From Micromonospora sp. Llam0 (lineage in GTDB: Bacteria; Actinomycetota; Actinomycetes; Mycobacteriales; Micromonosporaceae), in NCBI RefSeq assembly GCF_003751085.1, contig NZ_RJJY01000002.1, forward strand, positions 2,294,001-2,358,000: 64,000 nt of DNA, in the 5' to 3' direction. Every line of letters begins with the position of its first letter. Within the stretch, counting starts at the first letter, position 1. The position numbers were made by a program, and so were the translations under genes. Below, piece after piece: positions 34,364-50,787 of this stretch. Below the pieces are notes generated by a model. That model was not told where the DNA came from and searched no databases. It worked only from the letters and a program-made list of their open reading frames with translations.

Positions 34364-35328
34364 ACATCCCCGGTGTCCCACCGGCGGAGCTAGCCGACCT
34401 CAACCGCGCACAGGACCGACTCAGCTTCCTCTACCTCGAACGCTGCGTCATCCACCGCGACAGCAACGCAATCACCGCCACCGACGCCCAAGGCGTCGTC
34501 CACATCCCGGCCGCCACCCTCGGCGTACTGATGCTCGGCCCGGGCACCAGCATCACCCAACAGGCCATGATGCTCCTCGCCGACAACGGCGCCACCGCAG
34601 TCTGGGTCGGCGAGCACGGCGTCCGCTACTACGCGCACGGACGCCCACTCGCCCGATCCAGCCGGCTACTCGTCGCCCAGGCCACCGCCGTCTCGCACCG
34701 TGACCGCCGCCTTCAGGTAGCACGCGCGATGTACCGGATGCGCTTCCCCGGCGAAGACACCACCACCCTGACCATGCAGCAACTCCGCGGCAAGGAAGGA
34801 GCCCGCGTACGCCGCTGCTACCGCGAACACGCCAAACGCACCGGCGTCACCTGGAACAACCGCGACTACAACCCGGAGGACTTCACCAGCGGCGACCCGG
34901 TCAACCAGGCACTATCGGCTGCCCACGCCTGCCTCTACGGCATCGTGCACGCCGTCATCGTCGCCATCGGCGCCTCACCAGGGCTCGGCTTCGTCCACAC
35001 CGGCCACGACCGGTCCTTCGTCTACGACATCGCCGACCTCTACAAAGCCGAACTCACCATCCCCGTCGCCTTCGACATCGCCGCCAGCGGATCAACCGAC
35101 ATCGGCCCAGACACCCGCCGCGCCGTCCGCAACCGCGTCCACGACGGCACGCTCCTCGACCGATGCGTACGGGACATCCGAAATCTCCTCCTCACTCCAG
35201 GTCCAAGCGGACCCATCGACGAAGCATGGCTCGACGACGAAGCCGAGAACGACGCCGTACGCCTCTGGGACGAGGACGGATACGAACTCACCAGCGGACG
35301 CAATTACAGCACCGAAGTCGACTTCTGA
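34360..35328 (+). CDS. cas1: CRISPR adaptation integrase Cas1 (I-E)
   Basis: GTG 34360 overlaps the cas6e stop. The 322-residue protein has the I-E Cas1 opening DRLSFLYLERCVIHRD and the metal-site regions NNRDYNPEDFTSGDPVNQAL, then the HTGHDRSFVYDIADLYKAE helix with acidic residues. With Cas2 it inserts new spacers at the leader end. The start is confirmed by overlap and length. It overlaps cas2 by 1 nt (TGATG). Confidence 0.95.
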   Translation: MNIPGVPPAELADLNRAQDRLSFLYLERCVIHRDSNAITATDAQGVVHIPAATLGVLMLGPGTSITQQAMMLLADNGATAVWVGEHGVRYYAHGRPLARSSRLLVAQATAVSHRDRRLQVARAMYRMRFPGEDTTTLTMQQLRGKEGARVRRCYREHAKRTGVTWNNRDYNPEDFTSGDPVNQALSAAHACLYGIVHAVIVAIGASPGLGFVHTGHDRSFVYDIADLYKAELTIPVAFDIAASGSTDIGPDTRRAVRNRVHDGTLLDRCVRDIRNLLLTPGPSGPIDEAWLDDEAENDAVRLWDEDGYELTSGRNYSTEVDF

Positions 35329-35738
35329 TGACCGTCATCATCCTCACCGCATGCCCGGAAGGACTACGCGGCCACCTCACCCAGTGGCTCCTCGAGATCT
35401 CCGCCGGCGTCTACGTCGGCCACGTCAACAGCCGAATCCGGCACCGACTCTGGACCAAGGTCATCGAGATGGCCGGACCAGGACGGGCACTGCTCGTCTA
35501 CCAAAAGCCAAGCGAACAGCGGCTCAGCTTCGACGTGCACGACCACCACTGGAACCCAGTCGACTTCGACGGCATCACCCTGATACGCCGACCCACCGAG
35601 CGGAAGACCCACAACCCCGCCCTAGCTCAGGGATGGAGCAAAGCCTCAAAGCGCCGACGCTTCGGACGACGCGGCGCGGGACGCGGGGACCTCTCGGGCG
35701 GCAGCCCAAAACAAAGTGAACAAAATCGGGAAAGTTGA
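35328..35738 (+). CDS. cas2: CRISPR adaptation protein Cas2 (I-E type)
   Basis: The 136-residue protein begins MTVIILTACPEGLRGHLTQW and has VYVGHVNSRIRHRLW, both diagnostic of Cas2e. The core ends near residue 100. The last 35 residues are a basic, Ser/Gly/Gln-rich extension encoded by leader DNA, and the TGA lies inside the block conserved between leaders. It forms the central dimer of the spacer-integration complex. Confidence 0.93.
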   Translation: MTVIILTACPEGLRGHLTQWLLEISAGVYVGHVNSRIRHRLWTKVIEMAGPGRALLVYQKPSEQRLSFDVHDHHWNPVDFDGITLIRRPTERKTHNPALAQGWSKASKRRRFGRRGAGRGDLSGGSPKQSEQNRES

Positions 35739-35763
35739 TCTCTAAAACTGCAGGTCAAGAAGC
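35713..35763 (+). promoter_or_regulatory. Leader of CRISPR array 2
   Basis: AAAGTGA and an A-rich tract are followed by the 31-nt block at 35733-35763 (AGTTGATCTCTAAA, then CAGGTCAAGAAGC). It matches the array 1 leader at 24 of 31 positions. Its 5' part is also the 3' end of cas2. Confidence 0.8.
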
Positions 35764-43659
<7,896 letters not shown>

Positions 43660-44115
43660 CTGCACCCCGCGCACGCGGGGGTGATCCCACCCGCGCGGTG
43701 GTGCGCATGACGACCGTGCCCTGCTCCCCGCGCACGCGGGGGTGATCCCAGGATGCAGTCGGCCGGGATGGTCGGCTCACCCTGCTCCCCGCGCACGCGG
43801 GGGTGATCCCGTGTCGCCCAGCAGGGTGACCTCGTCGTCGGTCTGCTCCCCGCGCACGCGGGGGTGGTCCCTGTCCACCGCGAACCGGCACATCCGCGCT
43901 CTCCTGCTCCCCGCGCACGCGGGGGTGATCCCAGCTCGAAAGCTTGCGGGCCCTCGAATCCGATCTGCTCCCCGCGCACGCGGGGGTGATCCCGGATGGG
44001 CCTTCCCTCCCGGCGCCGTCCAGTGCTGCTCCCCGCGAACGCGGGGGTGATGTCGGCTGGCCCTGCGGCTGCGGCGGCTGGTTGAGCTGCTCCCCGCGCA
44101 CGCGGGGGTGATCCC
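43660..44115 (+). CRISPR. Array 2, leader-distal segment, 8 repeats
   Basis: Repeats start at 43660 (CTGCACCCC variant), 43721, 43782, 43843 (GGTGGTCCC), 43904, 43965, 44026 (GCGAACGCG and TGATGTC) and 44087. The higher mutation rate here fits the oldest, leader-distal end. Seven nt after the last repeat an IS630-type element begins. Confidence 0.93.
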
Positions 44116-44147
44116 GAACGGCCTAGTGTCCCGTGATCCTGATGTGT

Positions 44148-47100
44148 TTACTTGGCGTTGTTGTCGACGAGTTGCTTGATGCTGGCCTGTACGAGTTGGA
44201 CTTTGGCGAGGATCTCGTCGGCGGTGGCGGTCCATTGGAACGGGCGGGGGTTGGCGTTCCAGGTGGTGATGTAGTCGCGGATGGAGCGGATCAGGACCTG
44301 GACGGACGAGAAGGTCCCGCGGCGGATGGCCTGTCGGGTGATGATGCCGAACCAGGTCTCGTCGGGTAGCCCCGGCGCATTGCTGCGCCGGGGCCCCCTC
44401 AGAACCGGCCGTGCCCGCTTTCCGGGCAACCGGCTCAAGCAAGCCCTGGAGGCTCGCGGGTGGGCGGAAGTGCTGGGCTGCCGTTGCTGGTGGTCCGGCG
44501 GTGGCAGTGGGTGTGTATGAGGCGGTTGGCGACGCGTTCGTCCGGTGTTCCCGCTCCCCAGACGGTGACCGCGTGTCTGCGGACCGCTCTGCGGGTGGCG
44601 GTGAGCCATTGTTCCCACTCACGTGGGCTTCGCGGCTCGTGGTCGGCGTGCAGCAGCAGGTCTCGGCAGATCGGACACCGGCCGTGCTGGGCTCGCAGGA
44701 GCCGTTGCGTGGTGATGTCCACCGGGAGATTGCTGCGGCGACGCCGCCGGGTCCAGTAGTCGGTCAGGGTCGGGTCGTCGGGTGACGCCGTCCCTGCGAC
44801 CATCCGGTGCCGGACAATCGGAGTCCAGGCGAACTTGCGCAGGTAGTAGCCGGTTTCCCGGCTCCCGAATACCCACCTGTCACGCCGGGACGAGTTGAAC
44901 TCGCCGAAGTACCGGGCTACCACCCAGCGTCTCGGCTTGTTCGCGTGGGTGAACCTGGCCCACTTGTAGACCAGTTTCCACGCGTGGGCGTCCAGCGCGT
45001 TGAACACGCGTTTGGACACCCCGATCCGGTAGTAGGCGCACCATCCGTTGATGATCGGGTTGAGCTTGCCGATCATCGCGTCGGCGTTGGACCCGCGCAG
45101 GGCCCGCACCTCCACGGACAGGCGTCTGCGGATCCGTCGCACCGCGTCGTTACTCGGCTTGGTCAGCAGCTTGCCGTTGGGGTAGCGGCGGATGTTGAAC
45201 CCCAGGAAGTCCACGCCCTCGGTCAGGTGCGTGATCCGGGTCTTGTCCTCGTTGAAGACCAGACCCCTGGGCGCCAGCCATCCGGCCAGTGCCGCCTTGA
45301 CCTGTTCGGCCTGCTCACGGGAGTGACACAAGGCGATCAGATCGTCGGCGTAGCGGACCACGACCGGGCAACCGTCCATCGTCTTCCCGGCACGGGTGCC
45401 GGTGACGTGGTAGCGGACCCCGGCCGCAACCTCCATGCCGTGCAGAGCAACGTTCATGAGCAACGGACTGATCACCCCGCCCTGGGGAGCGCCCTCCCCG
45501 GTGGGGGTGAACCGGCCGTCCTCGACCACGCCCGCTTTCAGCCACTGCCGGACCAGTCCCCGTCCGGGGAACCAGCCCAGCGACCGGCAAATGTGGTCGT
45601 GGTCGAGCCGGTCGAACGCCGCCGCCAGGTCGGCGTCGAGCACCCACAGCCGTTTGGCGTCGGTGCGGCTCGACGTCGTGTGGATGGCCACGATGGCGTC
45701 GTGGCAGCCACGACCCGGTCGGAAGCCGTAGGATTTCGGCTCGAACCGGGCCTCCCATTCGGGCTCCAACGCGTTCACCGTCAGGGCTTGCAGCGCCCGG
45801 TCAGCGATCACGGGAATCCCGAGGCCGCGACGGCGGCCGTTGCTCTTGGGCACATACACGCGCTTGACCGGCAGGGGAGTCCACGGCTTGGCGTCGTTCT
45901 GGATCCAGTCGGCCAGTTCGGCCTTCTGCTCCCCAGTCACCACGACCTGCCGGTCCACCCCGGCCGTCCTGCGACCAGCATTGCGCTCCGTCACCCGCCG
46001 CACCGCCACCACGGCGTTGCTGCGCGAGCGGAGCATCAACTTCTGCAAGTTCCGGACCTTCTTCAGGTCCCCGTCCCGCGACGCCGCGAAGATCCGCTGC
46101 CGTAGCCGCCGTACGTTGTCCTCGCAGGTCCGCCAGTCGATGGCGTCCCAGCCAGCAGGATCGTCCTCCGGTCCGTTCACGTCGAGAGCCGCCATCGCCA
46201 AAGCGAAGGCATGAGCTGTCATCGTGTCTAACTTGCCCTTCGGTTCCGAAGCTGTGGTCAGCAGTAGCTCCGCAGGCTCACCCGACCCGCGTCAGCGCCC
46301 TTTCAGGCCAGGGCACATGCCCTTATCCGGCCGGTTATCCGGCGACCGCTGGCGGAGGAGCCAGCATCACCGCCGCCGGTTTCCCGCTGCCTTTCGGCCA
46401 CCGGCATTCGCTTCTCGGGTCGTCCTGCGCCCGCTGGGACATCGTCCGCCCTCACAGGCGGCCTACCAGCCGAATCACTGTCCGTCTGGACCCCATCGGG
46501 GTTGTCACGTTCCGCATGAGACAGATACGACCGGGTAGGGCGCCCTCTGAACCCCGGGGACGGTGGTGCGCTCCCGCCCGGCTAGATTCCTCCGAGCGGC
46601 ACCTGCCGCCTTGCAACGGCTGGCCCCTGTCTCCCGCTGGCGCGTCCCATCGAGCGGAAGTGCCTATGACGAGGCGTCATCGAGGGTTCACTTGCGTTCA
46701 CCCGTCCGGTCTTCCCCAGCCGGTAACCCCTGGATGGAACAGGAGTCCTTGGGCCCTTCCCCGGGCTTCGCACCCCGCGGTTACCCGCGACGCACGCCGA
46801 GGCGGGGACGGTCCTTGCGCACGGGACCGGACACTACATCCGCGACGTCACGCCGCACCCCCTTCGATGAGTGTCGCTGTACTCATGCGACTTGCGTGTC
46901 GCACGATCTGGTTCATCCAGCTGGAGCCGGTCGGGGTGAAGTGGAAGTGCACGTGCGGGTTCTTGTCCAGCCAGGCCAGCACCTCGGGGGTGGTATGGGT
47001 GGACAGGTTGTCCAGCACCACGTGAACCTCCTTGCCGCGGTGCGGGGCCACGGCCTTGCGGAGGAAGGACAGGAACTCCGCCCCGTTGCGGGACGGGCGG

Positions 47101-47813
47101 CACTCGCCGACGACCTCGCCGGTGGCGACGTTCAGGGCGGCGAACAGGTTCGTGGTCCCGTGCCGGACGTAGTCGTGGGTGCGTTTCTCGGTGGCGTCGA
47201 ACTCGATCGGCAGCAGCGGCTGCATCCGGTCGAGGGCCTGGATCTGGGTCTTCTCGTCAAGGCTGAGCACGACCGCACCACCGGGCGGGTCCAGATACAG
47301 CGCCACGATGTCGGCGACCTTCCCCGCGAACGCCGGATCCCGCGACAGCTTGAATGTGCCGGACCGGTGTGGCTTGAGGCCGTGCTCGCGCCACAGGTTG
47401 GCCACCCAGTGATGAGAGACCGGTACGCGCTCGGTGCGCGTGATGTAGGCGGCCATCTCACGGCTGGACCAGTGCGACAGGCCGGTATCAGGAGGTGGAC
47501 TCATCCGGGTCAACGCCAGGACCCGCGCCCGGATCCGAGCCGGGACCTGCTCCCGAGCCCCGCCGGGCCGCTGGCTGAACAGACCAGCGGCACCGTCGGC
47601 GGCGTACCGGCCCAGCCACAGGTCCACCGTCGGACGCGACACCCCAGCCAGCGCCGCGATGTCCTTCTTCAGCCGGCCCTCGGCATGCCACAACACGATC
47701 CGCGCCCGCGTCCCGACCGCCGCCGACACTTCAGCACCGTTGATCAGAGCCCGAAGCTCGACCTGCTCGTCCGATGTCAACTCCACCAAGACAGCGAACC
47801 ACAACAACATCAC
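44148..47813 (-). CDS. IS630-family transposase, gene split by the intron (exons 46905-47813 and 44148-44360)
   Basis: Exon 1 encodes 303 codons ending TGSSWMNQI. Exon 2 begins ETWFGIITRQ and ends in KQLVDNNAK with a stop at 44148. Joining at 46905/44360 gives an uninterrupted 373-residue transposase. HTH domain lies at about 45-70. DDE residues are LSLDEKTQ, VVLDNLSTH and the Glu of NQIETWF. That Glu is the first exon 2 codon. Without splicing the frame ends in VRHASRMSTATL and lacks the catalytic Glu. Confidence 0.85.
44361..46904 (-). mobile_element. Group II intron (ribozyme plus reverse transcriptase ORF)
   Basis: The 5' end, read on the minus strand, is GTGCGACACGCAAGTCGC at 46904, the canonical GUGYG boundary. 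Domain V at 44436-44402 begins GAGCCGG, has a GAAA loop and ends CCGGTTC. Domain VI is a strong CCCCGGCGCA/TGCGCCGGGG hairpin, and the 3' end is CTACCCGAC at 44361. The 680 nt between 46904 and the ORF hold domains I-IV. Splicing restores the host frame exactly. Confidence 0.88.
44435..46222 (-). CDS. ltrA: Group II intron reverse transcriptase/maturase with HNH endonuclease
   Basis: The 595-residue protein has RT blocks (LGIPVIADRALQALTVNALEP; PEWEARFEPKSYGFRPGRGC; catalytic VVRYADDLIALC), a maturase X region after about residue 360, and a C-terminal HNH domain (CPICRDLLLHADH...NRLIHTHCHRR). It would assist splicing and carry out retrohoming into the transposase target. Its TGA overlaps the first bases of domain V. 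All key residues are present, so it looks active. Confidence 0.93.
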   Translation of the reverse strand: MTAHAFALAMAALDVNGPEDDPAGWDAIDWRTCEDNVRRLRQRIFAASRDGDLKKVRNLQKLMLRSRSNAVVAVRRVTERNAGRRTAGVDRQVVVTGEQKAELADWIQNDAKPWTPLPVKRVYVPKSNGRRRGLGIPVIADRALQALTVNALEPEWEARFEPKSYGFRPGRGCHDAIVAIHTTSSRTDAKRLWVLDADLAAAFDRLDHDHICRSLGWFPGRGLVRQWLKAGVVEDGRFTPTGEGAPQGGVISPLLMNVALHGMEVAAGVRYHVTGTRAGKTMDGCPVVVRYADDLIALCHSREQAEQVKAALAGWLAPRGLVFNEDKTRITHLTEGVDFLGFNIRRYPNGKLLTKPSNDAVRRIRRRLSVEVRALRGSNADAMIGKLNPIINGWCAYYRIGVSKRVFNALDAHAWKLVYKWARFTHANKPRRWVVARYFGEFNSSRRDRWVFGSRETGYYLRKFAWTPIVRHRMVAGTASPDDPTLTDYWTRRRRRSNLPVDITTQRLLRAQHGRCPICRDLLLHADHEPRSPREWEQWLTATRRAVRRHAVTVWGAGTPDERVANRLIHTHCHRRTTSNGSPALPPTREPPGLA

Positions 47814-47841
47814 GTAAAGGCAACAGAATCACGAGACACTA

Positions 47842-47989
47842 GTAGTGCTTTGTTAGGTCGGTGGATGTCTGTTGTGGGGTGAGGGATTGACGGTTTGGTG
47901 GCAGGTGATGCAGGCGCCGGTCCAGGTCGCGAGGAGGTGTTGCAACTCGCTGACGACGACGAGCACCTTCGACGTCAGGGCCTGGTACG
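47842..47989 (-). pseudogene. Possible C-terminal transposase remnant
   Basis: A minus-strand frame reads QPVTYQALTSKVLVVVSELQ, then HLLATWTGACITCH, and stops 12 nt from the IS630 end. It is open for about 48 codons without a start. It resembles a tail of a transposase next to an inverted-repeat-like AGTGCTTTGTTAGG, but I could not assign a family. Confidence 0.35.
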
Positions 47990-48430
47990 TCACTGGCTGC
48001 CCGCGGTCCAGTCGAGCGACGGCTGCTGACCGGTGCGGAGGAACTCGCGGGCGGCCTCGCGGGCGCGGTGCGGGCTGATGCGGGTGCGGTCGGGTGGCAC
48101 CTCGCTCCAGTCTCCGTAGAAGTCGAAGGCGATCGTCTCGGCGGCTGGGTCCAGGTCTGGGTCGATGGCGTAGCGGTTGCCGCTGCCGTGGGGTTGGCCG
48201 CGGTCAAGCCAGTCGACAAAGGACCGTTCGTGGTGGCCGATGCCGATCATGATGGCGCCGTGCCGGCCAGGTCGGTGGATCTGGACCGCGTAGGGCAGGT
48301 CCTCGGCGGCCGCTTGCGCGTGGACACGGTCGAGGACAAGGTCCAGTTCCTCAACCGTTGACACCGCGACCTCGTTGCCGCGGTGCGGCTCCTCGGCGGA
48401 GGGACCGTCCCAGGAGACGGTATAGCTCAC
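47990..48430 (-). CDS. Imm1-family immunity protein
   Basis: The 146-residue protein starts at GTG 48430, overlapping the deaminase toxin stop by 3-4 nt. It contains IMIGIGHHERSFVDWLDRGQ, then FDFYGDWSEVPPDRTRI and a C-terminal helix (AREAAREFLRTGQ), the pattern of Imm1 proteins that neutralise SCP1.201-like deaminases in actinomycetes. It is complete although the toxin gene appears frameshifted. Confidence 0.8.
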   Translation of the reverse strand: MSYTVSWDGPSAEEPHRGNEVAVSTVEELDLVLDRVHAQAAAEDLPYAVQIHRPGRHGAIMIGIGHHERSFVDWLDRGQPHGSGNRYAIDPDLDPAAETIAFDFYGDWSEVPPDRTRISPHRAREAAREFLRTGQQPSLDWTAGSQ

Positions 48431-49222
48431 GACGCGATGCCCTCCCCTGTGCCGGTGTAGACCTTCAACGGTCTGGTGGTCGCTCCGTCGGACACGTGGA
48501 CCGCCAGTCGGCTGCCCTCGGGCAACATACCGGGTAGCACCTCGTCGCAGCCGACGTACTCACCTCGGCTGACGCAGGTGGGCTTGTTGACCACCAGGAC
48601 CGCTTCCTTCGGCGCGCCGGGCTTGCGTAGCAGCGCCGCGGCGTGTGCCTCCACGTGCTCACGGGTGCCCTGCGCCAGTGGATGCCAGTCAGGTCGGAGC
48701 CCGTCGCGGGCGCCGGGCGCCCGCGCCGCTACGGAGAAGCCCTCCTGACTGGGTGAGCGGTGTTCCGGTGAGCGAGGTGCCGTCGCCGTCGAAGAGCAGT
48801 CCGTGGGTGGGGCCCTTGCCGCCGGGACGGCGCGGCAGCCGGCTTCCGGCGTGGTCGACCCATGGCGAGAGTGGAGGAGACGCCTCGGCTGTGGCTGGTG
48901 TCGTGGTTGGTCCACCCGTCGGGCTGATCTCACTGTGCGGCTGGCCGGAGCCGGCGATGGCGATGCCCATCGCGCGGGCGTACCCCCTGGCGGCCTCTCC
49001 TGCCTGGGCGGCGAGGTCGTCGGCCTCCCGAACACGGTCGGTCGCCGCAGCGATCGCGTCCAGCGCCCGCATGGTAAGCGGATGGCGACTCTCCCGTACC
49101 GTCGCGGCAAGGCGGTCGCGGCTGCTCTGGAGAGCAGCGGCCACCTGTGCGGCGCGCTGGCGTTCACGCTCGATGCCGTCGATGACAGCCCGCAGGGCGG
49201 CGCCTACGTCGGCCAGGCTCAC
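48427..49222 (-). pseudogene. DddA/SCP1.201-like DNA cytosine deaminase toxin, frameshifted
   Basis: The N-terminal frame starts GTG 49222 (VSLADVGAALRAVIDGIERE) behind GAAGGGCGG and runs to a stop at 48689. It has a helical WXG-like domain and a Pro/Gly linker. The deaminase is in another frame, open to 48427: HVEAHAAALLR holds His and catalytic Glu, then KPTC...GCDEVLPGMLPEGS gives the zinc cysteines. A single 1-nt change between about 48690 and 48790 would fuse them. It is either a decayed toxin, a sequencing error, or programmed frameshifting. Confidence 0.75.
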
Positions 49223-49291
49223 CAGAACCCGCCCTTCACCACTGCGGCGGTGAAGTGTATCGATTGGATCTGCGTGTCTGCTGTCCTGGTA

Positions 49292-49320
49292 GTCCTCCCC
49301 ACGCACGTGGGGGTGTTCCG
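49292..49320 (+). CRISPR. Solitary CRISPR-like repeat
   Basis: This 29-nt sequence (GTCCTCCCCACGCACGTGGG then GGTGTTCCG) matches the array repeat at 23 of 29 positions. Two of the differences are the paired change A10-T17 replacing G10-C17, so the hairpin is retained. No second copy lies 61 nt on either side. Confidence 0.65.
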
Positions 49321-49417
49321 TCGATCACCCGGTTCAAGGCGTTGGCCCGCTGGTCCCCTGAACTACCCCCTGCTTTGATGGTGCGTCAGGACGCGGAGAG
49401 TCGCCGTAGCGTTGTGA

Positions 49418-49972
49418 TCAGCGGTGGCGGCCAAGTGCGGCGAAGGCAGCTGCCATCAGCAGGTCCTGGCATACCTGGTCGGGGTCCTGCGTGCCGTCGA
49501 CAGGGACAGCGCCAAGCCGCCGCCAGGTCGCGACGAACGCCTGGTAGCTGGCCATCGCGGTGGCCAGTGAGTCGTTGGCCCGGCAGACGCCGCCGTTCTG
49601 TTCGATGGCAGTCAACCGCCTCCGCATCGTGGTCTGGTCGATCTCGAGCAGCAGGCAGGCGTCGAACCGGTCTTTGAGCTCGGGGGCGTTGGTGGCCTGG
49701 CCGCACAGCCACAGTGTCTGTACGCCGTCATGGCGGGCGGTGGAGATGATCTCCTCGAGTCGGTACGGGTTCCACGTTCGTCGAAGTGGCGGCGGCGAGG
49801 AGCTGTTGTCCTGACGGCCGGGCTGCGTGTCCTGGGGACCGTCGAAGTATGGCCAGGAGCAGGTGCTGTTGTCGTCGTCCAGGCTGATGCTGGTGTGGCC
49901 CCAGTCGGACAGCTTGTGCGCGACGGTCGACTTGCCGGCTGCCGGCACGCCGGTCACTAGGAGCACCAACAC
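49418..49972 (-). CDS. P-loop nucleotide/nucleoside-kinase-like protein
   Basis: The 184-residue protein opens MLVLLVTGVPAAGKSTVAHK, with Walker A GVPAAGKST at residues 8-16. A small lid-like region and a LLLEIDQTTMRRRL helix follow, as in AAA_18/shikimate-kinase-like enzymes. No substrate can be named. It is transcribed alone, with no close neighbour on its strand. Confidence 0.75.
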   Translation of the reverse strand: MLVLLVTGVPAAGKSTVAHKLSDWGHTSISLDDDNSTCSWPYFDGPQDTQPGRQDNSSSPPPLRRTWNPYRLEEIISTARHDGVQTLWLCGQATNAPELKDRFDACLLLEIDQTTMRRRLTAIEQNGGVCRANDSLATAMASYQAFVATWRRLGAVPVDGTQDPDQVCQDLLMAAAFAALGRHR

Positions 49973-50265
49973 GGATCCACCTTCGCATGCCCGGTCGACC
50001 TGCGATGCACCTCGGCCACCCCGGCGTCGCTGCCGGTAACGCTCCGGACACGAATCGGGCTACTTGTCGTCCTCGCGTGGTGCGTGGCCGCTCTTTCCTG
50101 CCGGGGAGTTCAGGGCTGACGGAAGTGGTTTCGAGAAGGAGGAGTGCAGGTGCGCCACATGTTACTGGGGGCGGCAGATCCTGGGTGGACCGCGGTGTCG
50201 ACGTCGCGCCGCGGTATGCGATCCGGTGCTTCCACAGGTGTTGCTGGTGAGCGGCGGTTCGCCGG
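49973..50265. promoter_or_regulatory. Divergent intergenic region between kinase and sigma factor
   Basis: About 290 nt hold no supported gene. Promoters for both flanking genes must lie here, but no convincing -35/-10 pair was found. Confidence 0.4.
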
Positions 50266-50787
50266 ATGAGTCTTTCGCGTGAGGTGGATGAGCAGTTCAC
50301 AGCGTTTTTCCGGCGGTGGCGGGATCCGTTGCGGCGGGCGGTGGTGGCGTGGACGGGGGATCGGTTTCTCGCTGATGACGTGGTGCAGGAGGTCATGTTG
50401 GTGGTGCGTCGCTACTGGGGCCGTTACGAACGTCCGGAGGTGCTGATGTACCGGTTGGCACGTCAGCAGCTGACTCGTGAGGGTGCCCGGGTGGAGTCGT
50501 TGGAGGCGTGCCGTGGCGAGGTGGAGCGGATCCCGGCGGGCGAGGGCGGTCGTGATCTGGCCGAGCACGTGGATGTGCTGCGGGCGGTGCGGATGTTGCC
50601 GCCGCGTCAGCGGGAGGTGATCGTGTTGACGCAGGTGTGTGATCTTGACGTCGGGGCTGTCGCCGAGATCCTCGGTGTCGGTGAGTCGACGGTCAAGACG
50701 CACCGGTCGCGGGGTCTGCGCAGGCTGCAGGGGTTGTTGTCGGGACGGCTGACCGTCGTTGACCGGGCGGGAGGTGGGTTGGCGTGA
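50266..50787 (+). CDS. ECF-type RNA polymerase sigma factor
   Basis: The 173-residue protein has region 2 at about 10-75 (FFRRWRDPLRRAVVAWTGD, DDVVQEVMLVVRRY) and region 4 at about 105-155 (LPPRQREVIVLTQVCDLDVG then AEILGVGESTVKTHRSRGLR). This is the SigE-like ECF layout. Its stop overlaps the start of the next gene by 4 nt, so the partner may control it, though no anti-sigma zinc motif is visible there. RBS before ATG 50266 is weak. Confidence 0.88.
   Translation: MSLSREVDEQFTAFFRRWRDPLRRAVVAWTGDRFLADDVVQEVMLVVRRYWGRYERPEVLMYRLARQQLTREGARVESLEACRGEVERIPAGEGGRDLAEHVDVLRAVRMLPPRQREVIVLTQVCDLDVGAVAEILGVGESTVKTHRSRGLRRLQGLLSGRLTVVDRAGGGLA

Larger units (their letters stand above)
44124..47841 (-). 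mobile_element. IS630-family element carrying a group II intron
   Basis: The termini CTAGTGTCCCGTGATCCTG (44123 on) and, on the other strand, CTAGTGTCTCGTGATTCTG (from 47842) form imperfect inverted repeats, 24 of 29 matching. Both ends are flanked by TA at 44124-44125 and 47840-47841, the TA target duplication of IS630/Tc1-type elements. Total length without the 2544-nt intron would be about 1.17 kb, normal for IS630. Confidence 0.85.

Noticed and set aside
33994..35328. 444-codon start for Cas1 upstream at 33994
   Set aside because: It would overlap cas6e for most of its length. GTG 34360 overlaps the cas6e stop and matches Cas1 length.
46563..47882. 439-codon plus-strand frame over the IS630 transposase
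   Set aside because: Antisense shadow of the transposase and intron domain sequence.
48427..49167. 246-codon minus-strand frame as one intact toxin
   Set aside because: Only its C-terminal part resembles a deaminase. Its N-terminal half is a shifted reading of the true delivery domain.
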